Below are positions 17,811 through 26,137 of a DNA stretch of 64,000 bases, in pieces. The position numbers and the translations under genes are program-made. Where the stretch lies: NCBI RefSeq assembly GCF_037414475.1, contig NZ_CP147913.1:7500001-7564000 (forward strand), given 5' to 3'. How positions within the stretch are numbered: position 1 is the stretch's first letter; the number at the start of each line of letters is the position of its first letter. The notes under the pieces were generated by a model. It did not search any database, was not told the DNA's origin, and saw nothing but the letters and a program-made list of their open reading frames with translations. This stretch comes from Myxococcus stipitatus. Lineage in GTDB: Bacteria > Myxococcota > Myxococcia > Myxococcales > Myxococcaceae.

Positions 17811-19463
17811 ATGGAAACGCTGTACTTACTTCCTGGGTGTCAGGTGGGCCGGGTGGCGCACGGTAGCGCGGCGGCTGTCGTCCTGGGGGCGCGCATGGAG
17901 GGCACGGGAGCACGATGCCCCTCCTGCCAGACGCCCAGTACTGCGGTGCATGGCAGCTACGTCCGACGACCGGCGGACCTGCCCGCCGCAGGACGCGTCG
18001 TGCAACTCGAACTGCGTGTGCGGCGCTTCTGCTGCCGAAACCCGGACTGCTCCCGCCGCACGTTCGCGGAGCGGCCGGTGCGCCTGCTGGCCGCTCGGGC
18101 TCGGCGGACACGGCGGCTGGCCACCGCACAGTGCGCCGTTGCAATCACAGCCGGGGCGGAGGCTGGGGCCAGGCTGCTCAATCCCCTGGCCATGCCCACC
18201 AGTCCTGATACCCTCCTGCGGCTGATTCGCCGTGCTCCGCTGCCTCCTCCCAGCCCGGCTCGCGTCCTGGGCCTCGACGACTGGGCGCTGCGCAAGGGGC
18301 GCACCTACGGCTCCATCCTTGTCGACCTGGAAGCGCACCGAGTGCGGGACGTGTTGCCAGACCGCTCGACTCCCACTGTGAGCGCCTGGCTGCACCAGCA
18401 CCCCGGCATGGAAGTCATTGCCAGAGACCGGTCGACCGAGTACGCACGAGCGGCGGTGCTGGGCGCTCCAGCGGCACAGCAGGTGGCGGACCGCTTTCAC
18501 TTGCTGCTGAATGGACGGCAAATGATGGAGCGCTGGATGACCAGCGCTCACCCCCGCCTCCGAGCGATACCAGTAGTGTCGAGCGCAGACACTTCTCCTG
18601 CACGTCGTCACACCAGCTTCTCGCGAACCCACGCTGAAGCTCGCGCCCGAGAGGAGTGCCGCTCCCAGCATGTCGCCGCATACGAAGCCGTACGGCGGCG
18701 TCACCTGGCTGGGGAGCCTCAGCTGAGAATCAGCCACACACTGGGACTTGCGCGCGGGACGGTACGCAAGTACGCAGCCGCCGAAGTCTTCCCCGAACGC
18801 GCGGCGCGCGTGCCCGGTCCGAGCATCCTTGACCCTTATCTGGAATACCTGACGCGGCGACACGTCGCGGGGTGTGAGAACGCCTGCGAACTCTGGCGGG
18901 AGATTCGGGCCCAGGGTTTCCGTGGCACCTCGCGGCAGGTCCACCGTTGGCTCCAGGTGCGACGGACCGTTCGGCCTCGCTCAGGGGCACGCGGTGACCC
19001 CGGTGGCAACTGGTGGTCTAACGGCACGCGCCCCGATGCCCTCTCCTCTCCGAAGCAATTGGCATGGTTGTGCGTGAAGAGGCCCTCGGAGTTGACCTCC
19101 GCGGAGACCGCGACGTTGGCGCGCATCGAACAGGACGAGGAAGCGTCGCGTGTCGTCGCATTGGCCCGGCGGTTCTGCGAACTCGTGCGCTCGCGGGGCG
19201 TTTCACAGCGAGCAAGGCCAACGCGGTCTTGCAGGCGCTTCGACGCGTGGTTGGGCGAGGCGTGTGCATGCGGGGTACGCGCGATGGAAACGTTTGCGGA
19301 GGGCCTCGAACAGGACGGTGATGCAGTCCGGGCCGCCCTGACCTCTCCCTGGAGCAACGCCCAGGCCGAGGGCCAAATCACAAAGCTCAAGCTTCTCAAG
19401 CGTCAGATGTATGGCCGTGCCAACTTCGACCTATTACGTCGTCGGGTGCTCCTCACCGTCTGA
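17811..19463 (+). CDS. ISL3-family transposase
   Basis: A DDE transposase of 550 residues. The N-terminal zinc-binding region has CPSCQTPSTAVHGSYVRR and later RRFCCRNPDC. The catalytic core begins LGLDDWALRKGRTYGSILVD; a second block ARDRSTEYARAAV...ADRFHLL carries further conserved residues, and SPWSNAQAEGQITKLK with LKRQMYGRANFDLLRRRVL forms the typical C-terminus with the last Glu. A helix-turn-helix segment lies around ISHTLGLARGTVRKYA. The frame is undamaged, so the enzyme could be active. The start ATG at 17811 follows a TTG at 17805 that is also possible. Confidence 0.9.
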   Translation: METLYLLPGCQVGRVAHGSAAAVVLGARMEGTGARCPSCQTPSTAVHGSYVRRPADLPAAGRVVQLELRVRRFCCRNPDCSRRTFAERPVRLLAARARRTRRLATAQCAVAITAGAEAGARLLNPLAMPTSPDTLLRLIRRAPLPPPSPARVLGLDDWALRKGRTYGSILVDLEAHRVRDVLPDRSTPTVSAWLHQHPGMEVIARDRSTEYARAAVLGAPAAQQVADRFHLLLNGRQMMERWMTSAHPRLRAIPVVSSADTSPARRHTSFSRTHAEARAREECRSQHVAAYEAVRRRHLAGEPQLRISHTLGLARGTVRKYAAAEVFPERAARVPGPSILDPYLEYLTRRHVAGCENACELWREIRAQGFRGTSRQVHRWLQVRRTVRPRSGARGDPGGNWWSNGTRPDALSSPKQLAWLCVKRPSELTSAETATLARIEQDEEASRVVALARRFCELVRSRGVSQRARPTRSCRRFDAWLGEACACGVRAMETFAEGLEQDGDAVRAALTSPWSNAQAEGQITKLKLLKRQMYGRANFDLLRRRVLLTV

Positions 19464-19473
19464 AACTACGGTC

Positions 19474-19513
19474 CACACGAAGTGCGGGAGAGCCACGAAA
19501 CTGGGCTACTCCC
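19474..19513. repeat. right terminal inverted repeat of the ISL3-type element
   Basis: Reverse complement of the left end with one mismatch, beginning CACACGAAGTGCGGGAG eleven bases after the transposase stop codon. Confidence 0.88.
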
Positions 19514-20294
19514 GCCATGTGGCTGTACCTTGGAAAGGACGCGCGGCGGATGGTGAGGTGCTGGCTTGGAGAGAAGCGTCGCGCACGTCTCCGCCAGCGC
19601 AATGCCGAGCAGTAGTGGCTGCGGAGGCGTGCGCCGCTCAGGGCCTCCGATTCCCCTGTGCTGCAACCAACGCCGGGACCCGTCCCTGTCACGACCGGTT
19701 CCTGGCGTTCGGCCCCTTCCTGCCTCTCTGGGGGCCCGTCTTCTGGCTATCCCGCTGATTTTATGGCTGGCGTGGAGACGACCTTCAAGACGCGCGTGGC
19801 TCGGGACATCTCCCGCACGGCCTTCCTCCGAGATCTCAAGCGCCGGGGCACCCTCTCGGCGGACTTCGACGTGGAACTGGACGCGGAGGAGCTGGTGTCG
19901 GAGGCGCCCGCGCTCCGCATGGTGAGGCGCGAACGACGCGAGCCCCTGAATCCGGAGGTGCCCGGGGTGGGCAGTCTCCGGCCATAGGTGCGGGGCCCCC
20001 AGGGTGCTGAGGGAGGCGCTGCGTGACGCCTCGGATAGCTGAGGCGTCACGGAAGCCAGGCCTCCTGCGCGCCACGGGTAGCTCGCTCGCCCACGATGTC
20101 GTCTACGCGCTCGCTGGAGGGCGCCGGGCTCCCATGGGCGACGAGGAGGTGCCGTTTCTCTGCCCCTGCTTGTTGTGTCTGCAGAGCAGGGGCGACGAGA
20201 AGGTCTCGGGGCGTGCTGCACGTGAGGATGCTTTGGTGACTAGTGCATCTGCATGCATTGCGAGAATGTGCAGCCCGGCGTCACCTCTGCGGTG
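19514..20294. other. mostly empty stretch between the IS and the M4 protease
   Basis: About 780 bases holding one short segment with coding character (19763-19987, listed separately). The rest shows no motif, no strong hairpin with a T-run and no recognisable remnant. Confidence 0.5.
19763..19987 (+). CDS. small hypothetical protein or 3' remnant
   Basis: A 74-codon stretch from ATG (MAGVETTFKTRVARDIS) whose third codon positions are almost all G or C in the middle part, which marks it as real or recently real coding sequence. The frame is open upstream to 19658 but with poor bias there. The protein is charged (DLKRRGTLSADFDVELDAEE). No good ribosome site precedes it, so it may be the 3' end of a gene damaged by the nearby element. 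Function unknown. Confidence 0.4.
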   Translation: MAGVETTFKTRVARDISRTAFLRDLKRRGTLSADFDVELDAEELVSEAPALRMVRRERREPLNPEVPGVGSLRP

Positions 20295-22493
20295 CTACCA
20301 GAAGACCCCCACGGATGAGACGCGATCATTCCAGGTGCGCCAACTCCTGAATGGCCAGAACCCCGTGTACCAGCCTCCCGTGCCCAATCGGGGGATCTCG
20401 TTGCCACCAACAACCCAGAATTTGTGTCCGTCGAAGTTGATGTGCTCGGAAAGCAGGGTCCATCTACCGCACCACGAGGACTTCACGGACGACATGCGGT
20501 CATTCCAGAAACCGCCAAGTTGCCTGTACGCCCATCCAGGTGACAAGGACAGTTGTTCCCCACGAAAGTTGTCATGTTCGAAGAACTGCGCAGGCGTATT
20601 GCAGGCGGCCCGCTGTAGAGCCGTTGGCTGCTCTGAGGGGAATTGATTGGTTGCTGTCAGGTATGCCTGCAGGTCTGCGGAGGTGCGGAACCCCTGAATC
20701 ACGTTGAGTTGCGCCGAGTTCGCATCCAAGACGTAGTGCGCGAGGAAGATGTCTTGATCCCGGATTTGCGCGGCTGTGTACTGCTGGCCGTCCACGAGGA
20801 TCGGCAGGTCGGGCAGGAAGCTATCGTCTGGCGGCACCTCATTGTCTTGGCGCGGAGGGTCCGTGAATGCCATCGCTAGGGTGATTGGAACTGCCGTGGG
20901 GGGAGAAATGACTCCAACGCAGACGGCCCTCCATGCGTTGCTCACCGCGTCCTTCGTCGCGATGTCATAACCCAGTTCCACTGCGGCCTGTTCAGTGGCC
21001 ACCTTCGCCGCTTCGAAGCCAGAGTTAGAGACGAGGAAGTCGGCGTTCGCTTTGTAGAAGATGCGCGCGGCTTTCTCGATGCCGATACCTGGGACATCCG
21101 TTGTAGTCCTTCCGCGCGGATGTGTACCACCCTGCGCGAGTAGATAAAAAGCTAGATTAGAGATGCCGGAGCTGAAATGTACGCTCGTTCCAGAGGAATA
21201 GTCATTGAAGCAATCGAGCGAGGCGCCATCTTGCTTGGGGTTCGCCATGTAGCGCAGGGCATCGTTTGGAATGGATGGTGTCCAGACGTCATCGCCGATC
21301 ATCCAGGTGCGGTTGCTGACGACTCTACTGTCGCCGTACCACTGGCAGACCGCACCGAAGATATCGGACATGGACTCGTTTAGGCCGCCGGGCTGACCCG
21401 AGTAAGAGAGGTTGGATGTGTAAGTGGTCACGGCATGGGTCAGTTCGTGCGCCGTAAGATCCAACGAATTTGCGAGGTTGCTGGCGGTTACACCGTCGCC
21501 ATCGCCGTACACCAGTTGTGTGCCGTTCCAGAATGCATTTACGAGGGAGACGCCGTAGTGGACGGTGCTTGTGATGGCCGAGCCGCTGTTGTCGAATGAG
21601 TCGCGGCCGAAGAGGTCTCGGTAGCAGTTGTAGACCGTGCCAAGGTGATTGTAGTTGGTGTTGACAACGGGGTCAGTATGCGGTGGTTTGCCCTCGGTGC
21701 GAACGAGTGTGCCTGGCAGAGTGGTCGTATTCCTGGCGATGTGCAGGCGGCGATTAAGTGCCGAATGGATTTGTGGGTATATTGCAAGCAGTGCGCCATC
21801 TGTTGCGTCGACATAGACAAAGTCCTGGGTCGGCATACCATCGCGCTGGCCCTTCACTCCGAACTTCCATGCCAAGTGCATTTCCTTGTCGCCCTCGGGG
21901 CGCAGGAAGACCTGCTCTGGGGGGCCGTCGATGGTAGCTGGAACCGCGAGCGAGCTACGGGCTGCAACCCCTTTGGCCGCCTCAGGCGTAATAGTCGCCA
22001 ATGGCGAAACCGCGAAATCGCCGCGTGCTGAACCGTTGGCCGCGTATACGCGTCCCTGCGGATCCACGTGAATCACCAACTCGCCACCAATGACAAGCAG
22101 GCCTTGGTGGAGTTGTTGGAACCGCACGTGTCGGTGCCCCTGCTGGTCGACGTTCTGAGTTCGAAAAATTAGGTCTTCGCCACGAAGATGGAACTTCGGT
22201 GCCAAGCCATTCAGCACCGCTCGGATATCGTCACCAGATTTCCGGGCCTGTTCGGTATAGACCAAGGGTAGCCGACCGAAATCACCGCGGACGAAGTAGT
22301 GACCGTCGGACTGGGAGCTGAGCTTTTCGTCGGCGAGGAAGGGCGCCGGTTCCACGCCCACGTATGTGTCCTTTGGGGCGATGGTGTCAGATACCACTTT
22401 CGCACCCTCGCTGATTCCCTCAGTCGCCCCATCACCGCAACCTGCGGCGAGAATAGTGGCGCACGTCATCGCCCACATCTTCAAGCGCTTCAT
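20295..22493 (-). CDS. thermolysin-like (M4) metalloprotease lipoprotein with crystallin-like C-terminus
   Basis: Secreted zinc protease, 732 residues. A lipoprotein leader (ILAAGC) is followed by a propeptide of FTP/PepSY type (about 50-230), then the M4 catalytic domain. The zinc ligands are the HELTH motif at residues 349-353 and the Glu of GGLNESMSD at 373. After the catalytic domain, about 100 residues (AQFFEHDNFRGEQLSL...WNDRMSSVKSSW and a second copy HINFDGHKFWVV...WNDRVSSVGVFW) form two beta/gamma-crystallin Greek-key motifs, a calcium-binding or stabilising module. Third codon positions are clearly less G/C-biased than in neighbouring genes, suggesting acquisition from elsewhere. Confidence 0.9.
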   Translation of the reverse strand: MKRLKMWAMTCATILAAGCGDGATEGISEGAKVVSDTIAPKDTYVGVEPAPFLADEKLSSQSDGHYFVRGDFGRLPLVYTEQARKSGDDIRAVLNGLAPKFHLRGEDLIFRTQNVDQQGHRHVRFQQLHQGLLVIGGELVIHVDPQGRVYAANGSARGDFAVSPLATITPEAAKGVAARSSLAVPATIDGPPEQVFLRPEGDKEMHLAWKFGVKGQRDGMPTQDFVYVDATDGALLAIYPQIHSALNRRLHIARNTTTLPGTLVRTEGKPPHTDPVVNTNYNHLGTVYNCYRDLFGRDSFDNSGSAITSTVHYGVSLVNAFWNGTQLVYGDGDGVTASNLANSLDLTAHELTHAVTTYTSNLSYSGQPGGLNESMSDIFGAVCQWYGDSRVVSNRTWMIGDDVWTPSIPNDALRYMANPKQDGASLDCFNDYSSGTSVHFSSGISNLAFYLLAQGGTHPRGRTTTDVPGIGIEKAARIFYKANADFLVSNSGFEAAKVATEQAAVELGYDIATKDAVSNAWRAVCVGVISPPTAVPITLAMAFTDPPRQDNEVPPDDSFLPDLPILVDGQQYTAAQIRDQDIFLAHYVLDANSAQLNVIQGFRTSADLQAYLTATNQFPSEQPTALQRAACNTPAQFFEHDNFRGEQLSLSPGWAYRQLGGFWNDRMSSVKSSWCGRWTLLSEHINFDGHKFWVVGGNEIPRLGTGGWYTGFWPFRSWRTWNDRVSSVGVFW

Positions 22494-22684
22494 TCCAAAC
22501 CTCGTCTGTCGTGAAGGTGTTCGAGCAGGGGGGGGGCGCGAGCTGTGGTTATTCTCTGTGAATCTAGAAATAATTGCAATTAAAGGAAATGTTCCTTGTG
22601 CGTGGGTATGTCACGGGGCTGTTGGCGGACGGCGTCCTCGAGCCGGGTGAGCCTGGGTGTCGTGTGCATCCGTGCGGCTCGTAG

Positions 22685-22828
22685 CTGGGGGACGCGAACA
22701 GCGCGAAGTTCATCGAGGCCCAGAAGCTCCTCTGCGAGGAGCTGGATGCAGGACGAATCAAGCTGGCCCAGTACAACGAACAGCTCGCGAAGGAGCAGGG
22801 CGCTGTGGACTCCCGAGGGGCGCTCTGA
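22685..22828 (+). pseudogene. 3' fragment of an unidentified gene
   Basis: 47 codons ending in TGA, with good third-position bias: the frame reads ANSAKFIEAQKLLCEELDAG and continues IKLAQYNEQLAKEQGAVDSR. A TAG sits immediately upstream in the same frame, and no start precedes it. I take it as the helical C-terminal end of a lost gene, next to the IS21 remnant. Confidence 0.4.
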
Positions 22829-23159
22829 AGCCCAGCTCGACGTAGGGCGCGACGATGCTCGCCGACATGTGCCGGACCCCGGCGCGGCCACGCGGCATGG
22901 AGTCGGCGGTCCCCTCATTGGCCGGTTTTGCTTCGGCGGCCGCGGACTCTGGCTCGCATGCCTCGGTGGTTCCCTCATTGGCCGGTTTTGACTTGCCCCA
23001 CCGGCGCGGTGGACGGATTCCCACTCCCGCGGCCCTCAAGTAGTCGCTGGCTGTCTCTCGGCGCACCCCCGTCGCGTCCTCGATGCGCCTCAGACTCCAA
23101 CCCAACCGCCCCAGGGCGATGACCTGCTTCTGCTTCTCGTCGCTCAAGACGTTGCCCAT
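22758..23159 (-). pseudogene. istA: IS21-family IstA transposase, N-terminal remnant
   Basis: Only the first part of IstA survives: the helix-turn-helix LGRLGWSLRRIEDATGVRRE and TASDYLRAAGVGIRPP are typical of IS21-type transposases, and a weak match continues to SASIVAPYVE. The DDE catalytic domain and the IstB helper are absent; sequence beyond about residue 95 is run-on. The start is MGNVLSDEKQK at 23159. Inside the coding part two copies of the terminal repeat are read as KPANEG. Confidence 0.7.
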
Positions 23160-23250
23160 CCCCGGGGCGGACTCCACGTCCTATCCGGGCGTCAACGTCT
23201 CGGTCCTCTCCATTGGCCGCTTTTCAGGGGACCTTCATTGGCCGGTTTTG
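22911..23250. repeat. four direct copies of an IS21 terminal-type repeat
   Basis: The sequence CATTGGCCGGTTTT with flanking C/T-rich bases occurs in one orientation at 22911-22930, 22971-22990, 23206-23225 (one change, GCCGC) and 23231-23250. The first two are exactly 60 bases apart and lie inside the istA remnant; the other two lie upstream of it, near the presumed element end. Multiple terminal repeats are a known feature of IS21 ends, where IstA binds. Confidence 0.7.
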
Positions 23251-23262
23251 GGTGACCACTGA

Positions 23263-23364
23263 GGGGCGCGCGGGCTTGACGCAGTGGTCGTGAATGCGAT
23301 GGTGCGGGAGCTTCAACCCGGCGGGGTGCTCTACGACGGTATCCAAAAGCAGCGACGAGGGTGA
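23263..23364 (+). pseudogene. 3' fragment of a second unidentified gene beside the IS21 end
   Basis: 33 codons with strong third-position bias (VVVNAMVRELQPGGVLYDGI) ending in TGA. The frame opens directly at the presumed IS21 end, where an in-frame TGA lies at 23260-23262. This looks like the tail of a gene cut by insertion of the element. Not identifiable. Confidence 0.4.
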
Positions 23365-23439
23365 CTCCAGGCCCCTCTTGGCGCGGCTCGCCCGGCATGG
23401 GAATGTCCCCGCCGTCATCCGTGCTGCGGGGGGTGTGCC

Positions 23440-24279
23440 ATGAAAAGGCTGAGGGACTGGGTTCTGGGGCTGTTTGGCCGTGCTGCCCCAGTAGGGAATC
23501 GGATTCCAACGCTACCATCCGCCTCGCCTCCACCTGCTGTCTCAAAGTCCCTTGCTCGCGCCGTTCCTCCGCCTGCTCCAGTTGTGCCACCTCAAGCTGA
23601 AGTGGAGGCGCCATGTCCGCCTCCACAGGTGCTGCCACTTTCAACGGTAGACAGTCCCTCCGCGCCCAGGCTTGAGGTGATGTCCTCGCTGCCGCGGAGA
23701 AGAGACGGCTCCCTCCGTCCTCACAACGTGGACTGGGTGAGGATGGAGGATAGGCCGAGGGTAATCACACCACATCGATATGTTGGGCGCTTCCTTCCAG
23801 CCAACCTCTCGAAAGCGCGGGACTGGGCCGTCAGAAAGTCGGCATCGCAGCGAAAGAACCTCGCGGGGCGAAAGTCGATTGGCGTCCCCTCGGACATGCT
23901 CGATGACTTCATCATCCTCTTCGGCTTCGAGTGGGTGCCGTCTGCGAAGATGGTCGAAGAGGAGGGGGAGCAGTATCTGTACGGCGCTCTCTGGGGACGG
24001 TGGGTCTACAAGTTCTACTCATCCATCGAGCCCGGCGGCTCCTACGCCCCAGACACGGCCAAAGACAGCATGCGTTTGGTGCGAGTCGCGGTCGATGCGG
24101 AGGGCATCGATATCAGCTCAACGGCAGTGAGTCTCCCATTGACACAAAGGACCATCGGATGGCCGGAGCGAATCTTCCAAAAGGTGGTCGAGCTGCACTT
24201 CCACGAGCCAGGCGACATCCACCAGCGGAAGTCGTTCGAGATTCGGCGTCCCAAGGCGCGCGCACAGACAGGGGTCTGA
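23440..24279 (+). CDS. hypothetical protein with Pro-rich N-terminal linker
   Basis: A 279-residue protein. It starts with a short amphipathic segment (MKRLRDWVLGLFGRAAPVG), has a Pro/Ala/Ser linker to about residue 85, then a globular domain with DMLDDFIILFGFEWVPSAKM and GALWGRWVYKFYSS. No signal peptide or membrane segment is convincing. The family is not recognised. A G-rich ribosome site precedes the ATG. The next open frame (24312) starts with a similar short segment (LKDWMLDLFR), so the two look like tandem relatives. Confidence 0.6.
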   Translation: MKRLRDWVLGLFGRAAPVGNRIPTLPSASPPPAVSKSLARAVPPPAPVVPPQAEVEAPCPPPQVLPLSTVDSPSAPRLEVMSSLPRRRDGSLRPHNVDWVRMEDRPRVITPHRYVGRFLPANLSKARDWAVRKSASQRKNLAGRKSIGVPSDMLDDFIILFGFEWVPSAKMVEEEGEQYLYGALWGRWVYKFYSSIEPGGSYAPDTAKDSMRLVRVAVDAEGIDISSTAVSLPLTQRTIGWPERIFQKVVELHFHEPGDIHQRKSFEIRRPKARAQTGV

Positions 24280-24311
24280 TAGTTCGTGGCGGCGCCGGAG
24301 GGAAACACGCC

Positions 24312-24540
24312 ATGTTGAACCTGAACCTGAAGGACTGGATGCTGGACCTCTTCCGGGCAGGGTTCGGCCGGTGGAGCCCAGGCCGCCCCGGTTGAGTCTC
24401 TGGCGCCACCGGTGGCAGCAGCCCCAGTCGCGCTCGAACTCCAGTCCCCCACGAAGCCGAAAAGGAAGCGCAAGAATCGCTCGGGGAGCGCCGTCTGGGC
24501 CTGGAATGCCCGGCTCCGCTCGCCTCAGGCGGACGCGTAG
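24312..24540 (+). pseudogene. frameshifted small relative of the preceding gene
   Basis: Begins MLNLNLKDWMLDLFRAGFG in one frame, matching the start of the upstream gene in style. From about 24379 the coding signal moves to the +1 frame, reading QAAPVESLAPPVAAAPVALE and then a Lys-rich KPKRKRKNRSG, ending at TAG 24538-24540 with good codon bias. One base gained or lost near 24370 explains this. Joined, the product would be about 75 residues: the amphipathic start and Pro/Ala linker without the globular domain. Confidence 0.5.
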
Positions 24541-24548
24541 GAACTCCA

Positions 24549-25190
24549 CTACCATTCCGGAGGTGGTTGAGGCTGAACGTCGAACATGAGGTTCGCCTGT
24601 GCCTTGGGTGCCGGGCAGCGTCCAGCGCTTGGGCCCGAGGTCTCTACGCGGAGCTGGCCGGCGAAGCGCGTTCCGTCGTTCACCCACAGCTCCAGCGTCC
24701 CTGCCGTCGCAACGCGCATGTCCTTCCCTTGCGGGCCTTCGTTGCAGAACGTCGAGCCCCATGCCGACCGCACGGGGGGGGAGTGGCCCTCGTGGCGCGT
24801 GAAGGAAATGTCGCGAGGAATGAATCCGGCTGCTCCGACAGCCAAGCCATCAATTACGAGGGTTGTTGGCCCGGTCCCAAGGAGCGCGGTGTCAACACTC
24901 ACGTGGAAGCAGAGCCCCCAATCATCCAGCCAGTTCTTGGGGGCGCCAACGTCCCGGCCGCAGATGGTGAGCGTGCTGACGTCGCCGACGGTGTCTCGGC
25001 CAGGGGAGTAGAGGACGGCCTCCTGCCTGTCGCTGAAGTACTTCCAGTCCCCGTCGTACTCGCCATGTACCTCCCCCAGGGGCCCCGATGGAGTGTCGGG
25101 GTTGCACGCGGCCAGGGACGCCACGGCGAGGGCACAGAGCCCAGAGGAAAGGGGGCGGAAGCGGCGCATCTGCTGGGATGACAAGTTCAT
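24549..25190 (-). CDS. hypothetical lipoprotein
   Basis: About 213 residues from ATG 25190. The leader RPLSSGLCALAVASLAAC is a lipoprotein signal. The mature part looks like an all-beta domain (GEYDGDWKYFSD, TLTICGRDVGAPKNW, GTLELWVNDGTRFAGQLRV). No known family is recognised. An ATG at 25169 is an alternative start that still keeps the signal. The neighbour on the same strand upstream is a gene fragment. Confidence 0.6.
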   Translation of the reverse strand: MNLSSQQMRRFRPLSSGLCALAVASLAACNPDTPSGPLGEVHGEYDGDWKYFSDRQEAVLYSPGRDTVGDVSTLTICGRDVGAPKNWLDDWGLCFHVSVDTALLGTGPTTLVIDGLAVGAAGFIPRDISFTRHEGHSPPVRSAWGSTFCNEGPQGKDMRVATAGTLELWVNDGTRFAGQLRVETSGPSAGRCPAPKAQANLMFDVQPQPPPEW

Positions 25191-25231
25191 GGCGGCAGCG
25201 CGACTGCATAGCACGTGCCCGCTGCCTCTCG

Positions 25232-25450
25232 TCATGCGTACCCAGTGGACTCCAGGAGCAGCAGCCCCTGCTCGGGTGGCACCGGCACGGAGAGGTGCCC
25301 GTACTTCTTCGCGAGCAAGGCCATGCCCTTTGGTGTCCTGATCGCCTGGGGGCGCGTGTGGGGCTCGTCCATGCCTGGCTTCTGCCGCCGCAGCACGCGG
25401 ACCTGGTACGTGAGGAGCCCGTCTCGAATGAAGGACGAGTAGTGTGAGGC
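25232..25450 (-). pseudogene. C-terminal fragment, possibly of a phage antirepressor
   Basis: About 70 codons read SSFIRDGLLTYQVRVLRRQ ... HTRPQAIRTPKGMALLAKKYG. This layout (a 'GLL' start, a basic stretch, then 'TPKG..LLAKKY') recalls the KilAC/antirepressor C-terminal domain of phages, but the match is by eye. There is no start codon in the conserved part, so the 5' end is lost. Confidence 0.35.
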
Positions 25451-25483
25451 GAGCGGGCTGTGAAAACGCGATAAGGTGCTGCG

Positions 25484-26137
25484 GTGCTCTTCGACGCCAA
25501 GCCTTCCATGCCCCGGACCGCTCAGGCTCGCCTCGCGCTCCTCGCCGTACTCGTCGTGCCGACGATGTTCCTCTCGACGTGCACGACGGGTCTGCTCCTG
25601 TCCCTGCCCCCCGGCCCGCTGTGTGACGAGGGCATGGCGCTCTTCATGGAGGGCGGCTGCGACTGGGGGGAGAGCAACGTCTTCTTCTACACGAAGGCGA
25701 ACCTGCTGCTGTGGATGAACGTGGCCCTCGCAATGAGCTTCCGGTGGCGCGCGGTCGCTACATGGCAGTTCCTGCCCCACCTCGCGGTCCTCGTGGCGGT
25801 CGGCGTCGGCATGCAGAGCGACCCGAACTGCGACACCTACTACGACCACCCGAACGGCAGCCTTGGTCAGATGGCCACGGAGGCCATCGCCTTCGCTCTT
25901 CTCGGCATGGCGCTCGCGTGGCGCTTCCGCGGTGCGCGGTGTTCGACACAATGGGGGCTGCTTGTGGCGTGGAATGGCGTCCACGTCGCTATCTTCTATG
26001 CGTGGCTGTCCGTGGCGAACCACTGGGAGTGGAGACACACGTGGTACGTCGCCGCGTCCCTGCTGATGGTCGGCGGCGTCGTGCGGTGGGGCATGCCGTC
26101 GCGACTGCCCGGGGCCGAGTTGGCGGTGCCGAGCTAG
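25484..26137 (+). CDS. hypothetical integral membrane protein
   Basis: 217 residues with about six hydrophobic segments (for example LALLAVLVVPTMFLST, FLPHLAVLVAVGVGM, AFALLGMALAWRF, AASLLMVGGVVRW). Two cysteines in PPGPLCDEG and EGGCDWGES sit in the first loop. No family is recognised. The GTG at 25484 is preceded by AAGG seven bases upstream; the ATG at 25508 is also possible. Confidence 0.6.
   Translation: MLFDAKPSMPRTAQARLALLAVLVVPTMFLSTCTTGLLLSLPPGPLCDEGMALFMEGGCDWGESNVFFYTKANLLLWMNVALAMSFRWRAVATWQFLPHLAVLVAVGVGMQSDPNCDTYYDHPNGSLGQMATEAIAFALLGMALAWRFRGARCSTQWGLLVAWNGVHVAIFYAWLSVANHWEWRHTWYVAASLLMVGGVVRWGMPSRLPGAELAVPS

Larger units (their letters stand above)
17710..19513 (+). mobile_element. 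ISL3-type insertion sequence, apparently complete
   Basis: About 1.8 kb bounded by terminal inverted repeats of 40 bases (17710-17749 and 19474-19513) that differ at a single position; both start GGGAGTAGCCCAG reading inward. One transposase gene fills the interior. ISL3-family elements usually make 8-bp target duplications; the flanking octamers here (AGCACCCT and GCCATGTG) do not match, so the copy may have undergone recombination or a flank deletion. Confidence 0.85.

Noticed and set aside
17476-18144. Open frames on the minus strand across the left end of the ISL3-type element
   Set aside because: They cross the inverted repeat and lie antisense to the transposase; no motif.
22682-22684. 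TAG before the 47-codon fragment read as a recoded codon
   Set aside because: No coding signal upstream in that frame and no supporting structure; simple truncation is enough.
22911-23250. Repeats with 60-bp spacing as a CRISPR array
   Set aside because: Only two are evenly spaced, the repeat core is short, and the neighbourhood is clearly an IS21 end.
24312-24395. Short frame ending in TGA as a second selenocysteine case
   Set aside because: The coding signal after it is in a different frame, so a frameshift explains it, not recoding.
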